From: Cloacibacillus sp.
GTDB lineage: Bacteria; Synergistota; Synergistia; Synergistales; Synergistaceae
Length of the DNA: 38,556 bases
Assembly: GCF_020860125.1 (NCBI RefSeq)
Contig: NZ_JAJBUX010000101.1
Location: 1 to 38,556, forward strand
Direction of reading: 5' to 3'
The notes below the pieces were generated by a model. That model had not been told where the DNA came from, ran no database searches, and was given only the letters and a program-made list of their open reading frames with translations. This document shows, piece by piece, positions 15,553 through 21,718 of the stretch. Position 1 is the stretch's first letter; every line of letters starts with the position of its first letter. A program made the position numbers and the translations under genes.

Positions 15553-16917
15553 ATGAGAATGAGGAGACTGCTTACATCAGCGGCATTTATCATGCTGCTG
15601 GCTGTCCCGGCATACGCCGCGCCGCAGCTGATTCAGGCGGACAGGTATGAGGGATATCTTTTACGAAACGGCTCCGCTGCGGAACGCACGGCCCTGGTGC
15701 TGAAGTACGACGCCGTCACCGGAGCTCCGGTAAGTTATCTTGAGACCGTTTACACCGGCATGGCAGGCGAGACAAAACGCAACGGGACTTTCACCGTGAA
15801 GGAAGACCGCGCCGCCGGCGCTTCGCGCTTTACGCTGAAGGCAAAGACCAGAGGCCATGACGAATATTTCCTGCGGACCTCCATGGGCACTAGCCTGCGG
15901 GCGCGGAACACGGGGGACGGCAGTACGCTGCTGGTGACAGGCGCCCAGCTTCTGAAAGACGGCAAAGAGATAATGCGCTTTCCCGCGAGCTACAGCGGCA
16001 CTATTCCGGCAGCATCCGGCCCTGGGATACTGATGGAGGTCACCTTTCGGGCAGACCACACCTTCCGCATCGCAGAGACCTACATCGGCGAGTCGGAGGG
16101 AAGCAATAAATTTTACGACAGCGGACGCTGGTCGGTGAGCATGGTCAATAAAGACCCCCTCCTCACCCTCAAAACCAGGGACGGCGACCGCTATTTCACA
16201 GTCGGCGACAAGAGCGTGACAATGGCCGACAGCCGCGGACGCGCCGCCGAAAGCAAACTTAATTACACGCTGACCGAAGCGGCGGGAGGCGACCTCTTCA
16301 AAGCGGCGGCCCTGATGGAGGGCGAATACAGCCAAACCGAAGAGAGCGGCGTATTCCGCGACACGGCCACCGGCAGGAGTTACCCTGTGGCCAAAGGCGG
16401 CGACAGCGCCGATATGGAACGCGCCTATTCCGATACGGGGACCACGCCGGGCAGGTACCTGCCGGCAGTGGTGAGGGGCAGCCTCGTTGTACAGCACGGC
16501 GCTGACGGTCAGCCTGAGGAGATGCTGCTGGTGGAACGCCTGGTCGCGCTTGGCTCGCAGGAGATCGCGCTGGTAAAAGGCGACTGGAAGATCGTCAGCG
16601 CGGGAGAGGTAAAAGCCGCTGAAAATATCAAGGAAGGCAGAGAAAGGCCTTTCCTGAAGTTTGACACGGACGGACGCTTTTACGGATACGCCGGATGCAA
16701 CCGCATCGCCGGTTCATATATCGTCTCCGGCATGAAGCTGAAGCTGGACGGTATCCTCAGCACTAAGATGGCCTGCCGCGATATGCGGCTGGAAGACGCG
16801 CTTTTGGAGGCGCTCCCGCGTGTGCGCTCTTATTTTGTGAACAAGGGCGTGCTGACCCTCAAAGGCGCGGACGGGAACACGCTGGCCCTGCTGACGGACG
16901 GAAACGCCGCAAGATAG
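15553..16917 (+). CDS. Secreted two-domain protein: NlpE-like domain plus META (HslJ-like) domain
   Basis: A 454-residue exported protein. Residues 1-22 are a signal peptide (RRLLTSAAFIMLLAVPAYA) without a lipobox Cys. About residues 150-250 resemble the NlpE N-terminal barrel (YSGTIPAASGPGI, TYIGESEGSNKFYDSGRW, ESKLNYTL), but the family's CxxC copper/redox motif is replaced by AASG. The C-terminal 120 residues form a META domain (GDWKIVSAGE, FDTDGRFYGYAGCNRIAGSY, TKMACRDMRLEDALLEALP). In E. coli these folds belong to envelope stress (NlpE) and novobiocin/heat resistance (HslJ) proteins. A role in envelope homeostasis is inference. It has a good ribosome site (AGGAGG) and its own promoter and terminator. 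Confidence 0.85.
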   Translation: MRMRRLLTSAAFIMLLAVPAYAAPQLIQADRYEGYLLRNGSAAERTALVLKYDAVTGAPVSYLETVYTGMAGETKRNGTFTVKEDRAAGASRFTLKAKTRGHDEYFLRTSMGTSLRARNTGDGSTLLVTGAQLLKDGKEIMRFPASYSGTIPAASGPGILMEVTFRADHTFRIAETYIGESEGSNKFYDSGRWSVSMVNKDPLLTLKTRDGDRYFTVGDKSVTMADSRGRAAESKLNYTLTEAAGGDLFKAAALMEGEYSQTEESGVFRDTATGRSYPVAKGGDSADMERAYSDTGTTPGRYLPAVVRGSLVVQHGADGQPEEMLLVERLVALGSQEIALVKGDWKIVSAGEVKAAENIKEGRERPFLKFDTDGRFYGYAGCNRIAGSYIVSGMKLKLDGILSTKMACRDMRLEDALLEALPRVRSYFVNKGVLTLKGADGNTLALLTDGNAAR

Positions 16918-16927
16918 AGATAAACGT

Positions 16928-16957
16928 AAAGAGGCTCCAGAAACGGAGCCTCTTTTT
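16928..16957 (+). terminator. Terminator of the NlpE-like/META gene
   Basis: An 11-bp perfect stem AAAGAGGCTCC / GGAGCCTCTTT (16928-16938 with 16945-16955), a 6-base loop and a six-T run lie about 10 bases after the stop codon. Confidence 0.92.
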
Positions 16958-17006
16958 TATGCGGAGCGGCGGCTCCGTGAAGAGAGTAAATATTTTTTAA
17001 GATGAC

Positions 17007-17037
17007 AAAAAGGGCTCGGCCGGTTTCGGCTGAGCCC
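17007..17037 (-). terminator. Terminator downstream of the truncated toxin gene
   Basis: The stem GGGCTCGGCCG (17012-17022) pairs with CGGCTGAGCCC (17027-17037), one G-T pair, and five T follow on the minus strand (17007-17011). Its left 16 bases are identical to the terminator beyond tRNA-Pro at 17954-17969. Confidence 0.8.
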
Positions 17038-17055
17038 AAGATATTGTTTTTACAG

Positions 17056-17274
17056 CTAGTCGTTATAAATATCTTTTCTATCTCCTATTTTCAAAACAAG
17101 AATTGTCACTCTCTCATCTGAAATTTCCGCAAGTATCCGATAGTTCCCCACACGATAACGCCATTGCCCCGCTCTATCTCCTGTGAGGGGCTTCCCGGGC
17201 AGTCTTGGGTCTGTATAACCATCAAGATTCCTGCGCATCCACGCCGTAATCAGCCGTGCCTCTCTAGGGCACAT
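17056..17274 (-). pseudogene. RelE/ParE-family toxin remnant, N-terminus missing
   Basis: A 72-residue frame that matches the C-terminal three quarters of RelE/ParE toxins: EARLITAWMRRNL, then GKPLTGDRAGQWRYRVGNYRILAEI and a final IGDRKDIYND. Intact relatives have about 85-90 residues and begin with a beta-strand/helix segment of about 18 residues that is absent here. Upstream in frame there are only seven non-matching codons to a stop. No RelB-type antitoxin gene precedes it; the space is taken by the divergent mazE promoter. No ribosome site precedes the ATG at 17274. Most likely a decayed ribonuclease toxin; the RNA-binding core is intact, so residual function cannot be excluded. Confidence 0.7.
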
Positions 17275-17276
17275 AA

Positions 17277-17305
17277 TTGCAATTTCACATAATTAGTGTA
17301 CACTA
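17277..17305 (+). promoter_or_regulatory. mazEF promoter with palindromic operator
   Basis: TTGCAA (17277-17282), 16 bases, TACACT (17299-17304). The -10 lies inside a perfect 12-bp palindrome TAGTGTACACTA (17294-17305), the expected place for autorepression by MazE or MazEF. Confidence 0.55.
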
Positions 17306-17333
17306 TGTATATACTTAATATGGAGGGATTTAT

Positions 17334-17597
17334 ATGCAGACGACGATCCAAAAGTGGGGCAATAGCCAGGGGATCAGGCTGCCAAAGCATATTTTGGAAT
17401 CAGTAGGTCTTGAAATACCGTCTACAGGTGAGCCTGTGGAGGTGGAGGTTATCGCCGAAGAGGGTAAGATAACGATCAAGAAGCCGCTTCCCCGCCGCAA
17501 GCGCAGGAACATTATTGAACTTTTGGCCGACTATAAGGGCGATTATAAGGCTTCGGAGACAGATTGGGGAGTCCCCGTAGGTAAGGAAGTATGGTAA
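17334..17597 (+). CDS. mazE: MazE-type antitoxin (AbrB/SpoVT fold)
   Basis: An 87-residue DNA-binding antitoxin. The N-terminus has the swapped-hairpin MazE sequence TTIQKWGNSQGIRLPKHILE, followed by VEVEVIAEEGKITIKKP. The C-terminal 35 residues, basic then acidic (PRRKRRNIIELLADY), are the likely toxin-binding tail. The ATG has GGAGGG 6 bases upstream. The stop overlaps the mazF start by 7 bases, so the two are translationally coupled. It should neutralise MazF and repress its own promoter through the palindrome at 17294-17305. Divergent to it is the RelE remnant. Confidence 0.9.
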   Translation: MQTTIQKWGNSQGIRLPKHILESVGLEIPSTGEPVEVEVIAEEGKITIKKPLPRRKRRNIIELLADYKGDYKASETDWGVPVGKEVW

Positions 17598-17905
17598 GCC
17601 AGGGGGATATCATCTGGCTGGAGTTTAACCCACAGGCAGGACACCGCCCTGCCGTCGTAGTGAGCAATAACATCTTCAACAATGTTACTGGAATGGCCAT
17701 CGTCTGCCCCATTACAAGCAAGCTGAAGGCCTTCCCTTTGCATATACCGCTTGACGAACGGACGAAAACACAGGGGATGATCGCCTGTCAGCATATTAAA
17801 TCTTTGGATATCGCGGCGAGGAATTACCGGCATATCGAGAAGCTGCCGCGTGATATTCTGGATCGTGTGCTGGAGGCGGTCCTATCTGAGATTGAAGAGA
17901 TTTGA
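17591..17905 (+). CDS. mazF: MazF-type endoribonuclease toxin with a short internal deletion
   Basis: A 104-residue PemK/MazF-fold protein: GDIIWLEFNP at the N-terminus, RPAVVVSNN, GMAIVCPITSK and DERTKTQGMIACQHIKSLD. The Arg (HRPAV) and Thr (CPITS) that correspond to catalytic residues of MazF are present. The usual loop NPQAGHEQAGxRPA reads NPQAGHRPA here, so about five residues are missing between two QAGH-like repeats. This loop is near the RNA groove and the MazE contact, so activity may be altered. It overlaps mazE by 7 bases. The frame is otherwise intact and ends 50 bases before a bidirectional terminator. Confidence 0.88.
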   Translation: MVSQGDIIWLEFNPQAGHRPAVVVSNNIFNNVTGMAIVCPITSKLKAFPLHIPLDERTKTQGMIACQHIKSLDIAARNYRHIEKLPRDILDRVLEAVLSEIEEI

Positions 17906-17953
17906 CCTTTACGTCATATTGCCTGCCATGATACATAATGGATACAGGTACGT

Positions 17954-17984
17954 AAAAAGGGCTCGGCCGAAATCGGCCGAGCCC
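17954..17984. terminator. Bidirectional terminator between mazF and tRNA-Pro
   Basis: A perfect 10-bp stem GGGCTCGGCC (17959-17968) / GGCCGAGCCC (17975-17984) with five T on the minus strand (17954-17958), just beyond the tRNA 3' end. On the plus strand it follows mazF with a weaker T-tail. Confidence 0.85.
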
Positions 17985-17994
17985 TTATCAATTC

Positions 17995-18072
17995 TGGTCG
18001 GGATGAGAGGATTCGAACCTCCGACCACCTGCACCCCATGCAGGTACGCTAGCCAGGCTGCGCTACATCCCG
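17995..18072 (-). tRNA. tRNA-Pro (anticodon GGG), CCA encoded
   Basis: The minus strand folds as a full cloverleaf. The acceptor stem CGGGATG/CATCCCG is followed by discriminator A and an encoded CCA (17995-17997). The anticodon stem CCTGC/GCAGG encloses the loop ATGGGGT, giving anticodon GGG (reads CCC and CCU). The T arm has GGTTCGAATCC. A strong terminator follows. The toxin-antitoxin genes sit directly downstream, a common insertion neighbourhood. Confidence 0.96.
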
Positions 18073-18124
18073 TGCAATGTGAGATATAATACCGCGTTAT
18101 TTGTTTTTGGTCAAGGGGAAAAGT

Positions 18125-18157
18125 AAAATTCCCTCAGCAATGCAGCAAAGGGAATTT
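18125..18157 (-). terminator. Terminator of the HU gene
   Basis: The perfect 9-bp stem AAATTCCCT / AGGGAATTT (18126-18134 with 18149-18157) has a 14-base loop. On the minus strand it is followed by TACTTTTCC. It lies about 40 bases after the HU stop. Confidence 0.7.
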
Positions 18158-18195
18158 GTATCTTAAGCTGCCATAATCAAATTAAAAAGATATGC

Positions 18196-18483
18196 CTACT
18201 TCTTTTCGTTTACAGCTTCCTTGAGAGCCTTGCCCGCGCGGAAAACGGGAACATTCTTCGCCGGAATTTCAATGACCTTCTTGGGGTCCTGAGGGTTACG
18301 TCCCTGGCGTGCCGCTCTCTTCTGGACTTCAAACGTACCGAATCCTACGATCTGTACCTTTTCTTCCTTCTGAAGCGCCGTGTAGATATCGTTGAATATC
18401 GCTTCTACCACTTCGGCAGCCTTCTTTTTGGTAATGCCCTCTACCTCTTTGGCCACTGTGTTGATGAGGTCTGTCTTTGTCAC
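18196..18483 (-). CDS. hup: HU-family nucleoid DNA-binding protein
   Basis: A 95-residue histone-like protein that bends and compacts DNA as a dimer. The N-terminal helices (TKTDLINTVAKEVEGITKKKA) and the family signature GFGTFEVQKRAARQGRNPQ are clear, followed by the DNA-gripping arm with IPAKNVPVFRAGKALKEAV. The GTG start at 18483 has GGAGG 10 bases upstream; an in-frame ATG at 18504 precedes that ribosome site and would add seven unusual residues, so it is rejected. Single gene with its own strong promoter (18537-18565) and terminator. HU versus IHF cannot be told apart with certainty, but no IHF-type features are evident. Confidence 0.95.
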   Translation of the reverse strand: MTKTDLINTVAKEVEGITKKKAAEVVEAIFNDIYTALQKEEKVQIVGFGTFEVQKRAARQGRNPQDPKKVIEIPAKNVPVFRAGKALKEAVNEKK

Positions 18484-18536
18484 TTCTGTGCCACCTCCAG
18501 TCAAGATTCACACTGCTTTTAATGCAGCATGTAAGG

Positions 18537-18565
18537 TTTATACCGATAAAATAGCCAGTCGTCAA
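18537..18565 (-). promoter_or_regulatory. Promoter of the HU gene
   Basis: TTGACG (18560-18565), 17-base spacer, TATAAA (18537-18542) on the minus strand. It lies about 55 bases upstream of the GTG start. Confidence 0.85.
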
Positions 18566-18609
18566 GTGCTTAAAACGGAAATATAATGTCTATTACGCGT
18601 TTTTAAGCA

Positions 18610-19920
18610 CTATATCTTGTTTCTCATGAATATTTTTATCGGAACTCCAGAAAAATCCGCCATTTCACGTAGGAGATTTTCCAGATGGCGCCTGAAAGAT
18701 TTCGAGCAAAGCTCTGAATCATTCACGAAGAAAATGAACGCCGGCGGCGCTCCGTCCGCCTGCGTGCAGTAGTATATTTTGAGGCTGTGCCCCTTTCCGT
18801 CACCAGGCATTCTCTCAAATACGAGCACCTCTTTTACAAGCTTATTGAGCTCGGAGGTGGCTATCCGGCGGCGGCGGTTTTCCTCTACCTTGAGGATCAG
18901 CTCCGGTAATTTGCCAAGGCTGCGGCCCGAGAGCGCCGAGATGAAGACTCGCGGTGCGTGGGCGGCAAAGGGCAGCTCTTCGATCAGCTTCTTCGTCATA
19001 ACGTCGCCGACCTTCTCTTCGCGCGGGGCAAGATCCCACTTGTTGACGACAAGGATGAGCCCCTTGCCGCGTTCGAGCACCTGCCCGATAAGCCGTTTGT
19101 CCTGCTCCGTCACCGGGTCCTGCGCGTCGAGCAGCACAAGCGCCACATGGCAGCGGTCGATCGCCTGGTAGGTACGGACGTTTGAATAGTATTCAAGATC
19201 CGTGTTCACGCGGCTTTTGCGGCGCAGCCCCGCGGTGTCCAGGAAACGGAATCTCTGTCCGTTCATTTCGACGACGGAGTCGACGACGTCGCGCGTCGTT
19301 CCCGCGATATCGCTGACCATCGAACGCTCCTCGCCCGCGAAGGCGTTCAGCAGGCTCGATTTGCCTACGTTGGGCCGGCCGACGAGCGTAACGCGGATCT
19401 CGCCGTCGTCCGAGTCGAATTCCTCCGATTCAAGCTTGGCGGTGATGAAGTCAAGCATATCGTCAAAGCCGGTATTATGCTCCGCGCTGGCGGCGACGAC
19501 CTCGTCAAAACCAAGACCGTAGGCCTCGCCGAGCATCGCGTCCTCCTGTTTCTCGTTGTCGAGCTTGTTCATCACGACGACGACGGGCTTGCCGCTGCGG
19601 CGCAGTTTATGCGCGATCTCCTCGTCGGTCGGCGTGACGCCGGTGCGCCCGTCGACAACGAAGATGATGGCGCTGCTCTCGTCTAGCGCAAGGTCGACCT
19701 GCTTCTCTATAAGGTCCATGAATGGGTGTTCCGTCTCGGACATAATTCCGCCCGTATCGACGATGTAGAATTTCTTCCCCGCCCATTCAGTCTCACCGTA
19801 GAGCCTGTCTCTAGTAACGCCCGGCTGGTCGTCCACGATCGCCGCACGTTTTCCAAGTATCCTGTTGAATATTGAAGATTTGCCGACATTAGGTCTGCCG
19901 ACAATTGCAACAATTGCCAT
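18610..19920 (-). CDS. der: Ribosome biogenesis GTPase Der (EngA)
   Basis: Essential double GTPase acting in 50S subunit assembly. The 436-residue protein has two complete G domains. The first has GRPNVGKSSIFNRI, DTGG and NKLD; the second has GRPNVGKSSLLNAF, DTAGLRRKSR and NKWD. The last 110 residues or so form the KH-like domain (LNKLVKEVLVFERMPGDGKG, then GVPIKIFMRNKI). Length is typical. The ATG at 19920 has AGAGGA about 9 bases upstream and lies 18 bases after the UPF0210 gene, suggesting one transcript ACT-UPF0210-der. Confidence 0.98.
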   Translation of the reverse strand: MAIVAIVGRPNVGKSSIFNRILGKRAAIVDDQPGVTRDRLYGETEWAGKKFYIVDTGGIMSETEHPFMDLIEKQVDLALDESSAIIFVVDGRTGVTPTDEEIAHKLRRSGKPVVVVMNKLDNEKQEDAMLGEAYGLGFDEVVAASAEHNTGFDDMLDFITAKLESEEFDSDDGEIRVTLVGRPNVGKSSLLNAFAGEERSMVSDIAGTTRDVVDSVVEMNGQRFRFLDTAGLRRKSRVNTDLEYYSNVRTYQAIDRCHVALVLLDAQDPVTEQDKRLIGQVLERGKGLILVVNKWDLAPREEKVGDVMTKKLIEELPFAAHAPRVFISALSGRSLGKLPELILKVEENRRRRIATSELNKLVKEVLVFERMPGDGKGHSLKIYYCTQADGAPPAFIFFVNDSELCSKSFRRHLENLLREMADFSGVPIKIFMRNKI

Positions 19921-19938
19921 ATTTTTCGTCCTCTTCCG

Positions 19939-21297
19939 TTAATTTTTGAAGCTGTGGATCGGCGCCGGTATCCTTCCCCCGCGGTTGATAAACGCGGAAC
20001 AGTCAAATTTGTTTACCTGCATGACCGGAGCGTATCCGAGCAGCCCCCCAAAGGTCACCGTCTCGCCGGCGGTCTTTCCGTATACCGGTATCAAACGCAC
20101 TGCCGTGGTCTTATTATTTATCATGCCGATTGCCATTTCATCGGCAATGATGCCTGATATCGTCTCAGGTGAAGTATCGCCGGGGATCGCGATCATGTCA
20201 AGCCCGACGGAGCAGACGCAGGTCATCGCCTCAAGCTTGTCGAGGGTCAGCGCCCCCGCCTCGACGGATTCGATCATGCCGTGGTCTTCGCTGACGGGGA
20301 TAAAGGCGCCGCTGAGTCCGCCGACATAGGAGGAGGCCATTACGCCGCCCTTTTTCACGTTGTCGTTGAGGATAGCCAGCGCGGCCGTCGTCCCGGGGGC
20401 GCCCGCGTATTCGAGGCCCATCTCCTGGAATATCTCCGCGACGCTGTCGCCTATGGCGGGCGTCGGCGCCAGCGATAGGTCGATGATGCCGAAGGGGACG
20501 CCGAGGCGCAGAGAGGCCTCACGCGCCACAAGCTGCCCGACGCGCGTTATCTTGAAGGCGGTCTTTTTCACGGTCTCGCAGAGCGTCTCAAAATCCGCGC
20601 CGCGCACCTCTTCGAGCGCCCGCTTGACGACGCCGGGGCCGCTTACGCCGACGTTGATCGCGCAGTCGCGCTCGCCGACGCCGTGAAAGGCTCCCGCCAT
20701 GAAAGGGTTGTCCTCGACGGCGTTGCAGAATACGACGAATTTCGCGCAGCCGAGCGAATCGGCCTCACGCGAGAGGTAGGCGGTCTCCTTTATCACCTGC
20801 CCCATCTGCTTTACGGCGTCCATATTGATGCCGGAATGGCTGGTGCCGAGATTTATCGAAGAGCAGACGCGCTCCGTCACCGACAGCGCTTCAGGCACGG
20901 AGCTGATAAGACGCTGGTCGGCCTCCGTGATGCCCTTCTGCACCAGCGCGGAAAAACCGCCGATAAAGTTCACGCCGACCTCTTTCGCGGCGCGGTCCAT
21001 AGTGCGCGCGATCTCGACGTAGCTCTCCGTCTCGCAGGCCGAGGCGGCGATCGCCACCGGCGTCACCGATATCCTCTTGTTGACGACGGGAACGCCGAAC
21101 TCCATCGCGATCTCGTCGCCGGTCTTCACAAGTCTTTCGGCGGAACGGGTGATCTTGTCATATATTTTTGCGCAGAATTTTTCGAGGCTCGGATCGGCGC
21201 AGTCGAGGATGTTGATACCCATGGTGATGGTACGGACGTCAAGGTTTTCGTCCTGTATCATCTCGTTTGTCTTGCGCGCTTCTGATTTGCTGATCAT
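19939..21297 (-). CDS. UPF0210 (PFL/DUF711) family protein
   Basis: A 452-residue cytoplasmic protein of the UPF0210/DUF711 family. Recognisable blocks are DVRTITMGINILDCADP near the start, FIGGFSALVQKGIT, the Gly-rich DLSLAPTPAIGDSVAE and the C-terminal half with SVGLDMIAIPGDTSPETISG. The fold is related to glycyl-radical enzymes (PFL-like) but no glycyl-radical motif is visible, and the biochemical role is not established. It is preceded by six bases and then by a UPF0237 ACT-domain gene, the standard partner of this family. This pairing implies regulation by a small ligand, perhaps an amino acid. Start ATG 21297 lacks a strong ribosome site and is probably coupled to the upstream gene. Confidence 0.92.
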   Translation of the reverse strand: MISKSEARKTNEMIQDENLDVRTITMGINILDCADPSLEKFCAKIYDKITRSAERLVKTGDEIAMEFGVPVVNKRISVTPVAIAASACETESYVEIARTMDRAAKEVGVNFIGGFSALVQKGITEADQRLISSVPEALSVTERVCSSINLGTSHSGINMDAVKQMGQVIKETAYLSREADSLGCAKFVVFCNAVEDNPFMAGAFHGVGERDCAINVGVSGPGVVKRALEEVRGADFETLCETVKKTAFKITRVGQLVAREASLRLGVPFGIIDLSLAPTPAIGDSVAEIFQEMGLEYAGAPGTTAALAILNDNVKKGGVMASSYVGGLSGAFIPVSEDHGMIESVEAGALTLDKLEAMTCVCSVGLDMIAIPGDTSPETISGIIADEMAIGMINNKTTAVRLIPVYGKTAGETVTFGGLLGYAPVMQVNKFDCSAFINRGGRIPAPIHSFKN

Positions 21298-21303
21298 CTT
21301 CGG

Positions 21304-21573
21304 CTATATCCTGTGCATGCTCTCGAATATCTCTTCGCGCTGGAATTTTATCATCAGCCCTATCTCCTCGCCGAGCTCCTTGAGGCCTCCGGCCATCTCT
21401 CCGGGGGTACAGGTACAGGCGCTGATGTCGATTATCATAAGCATGTCGAAGTATCCCTTGATTATCGTCTGCGATATCTCAAGCACGTTGGCGTTTTTAT
21501 CCGCGAGGTATGTGCAAACCTTTGCAATTATACCCACCTGGTCTTTTCCCAATACCGTAACGATCGCTTTCAT
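21304..21573 (-). CDS. UPF0237 family ACT-domain protein
   Basis: An 89-residue single ACT domain (beta-alpha-beta-beta-alpha-beta). It begins MKAIVTVLGKDQVGIIAKVCTY, typical of amino-acid-sensing ACT modules, and continues with DMLMIIDISACTCTPGEMAG. The family is paired with UPF0210 in Streptococcus and many others, as here with only six bases between genes. It probably senses a ligand for the UPF0210 partner; the ligand is unknown. The ATG at 21573 has GGAGG 11 bases upstream. A GC-rich stem with loop lies in its leader (about 21609-21639). Confidence 0.93.
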   Translation of the reverse strand: MKAIVTVLGKDQVGIIAKVCTYLADKNANVLEISQTIIKGYFDMLMIIDISACTCTPGEMAGGLKELGEEIGLMIKFQREEIFESMHRI

Positions 21574-21695
21574 TATGCTTCATACCTCCAGATCTTTTAT
21601 TTAATCGGGCGCAGACCAAATCAAGACGCCCGTCAAAGCCGATGTTTACCTTCCGCCAGCCGTATGCGGAACCCCGAAACCCGCGCGCGGCATAT

Positions 21696-21713
21696 AAAAA
21701 CGGCGCCGCGCCG
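21696..21713 (-). terminator. Terminator immediately after priA
   Basis: A compact GC hairpin (21701-21713) is followed by five T on the minus strand (21696-21700), 6 bases after the priA stop. It would end the yicC-to-priA operon. Confidence 0.65.
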
Positions 21714-21718
21714 ATGGT

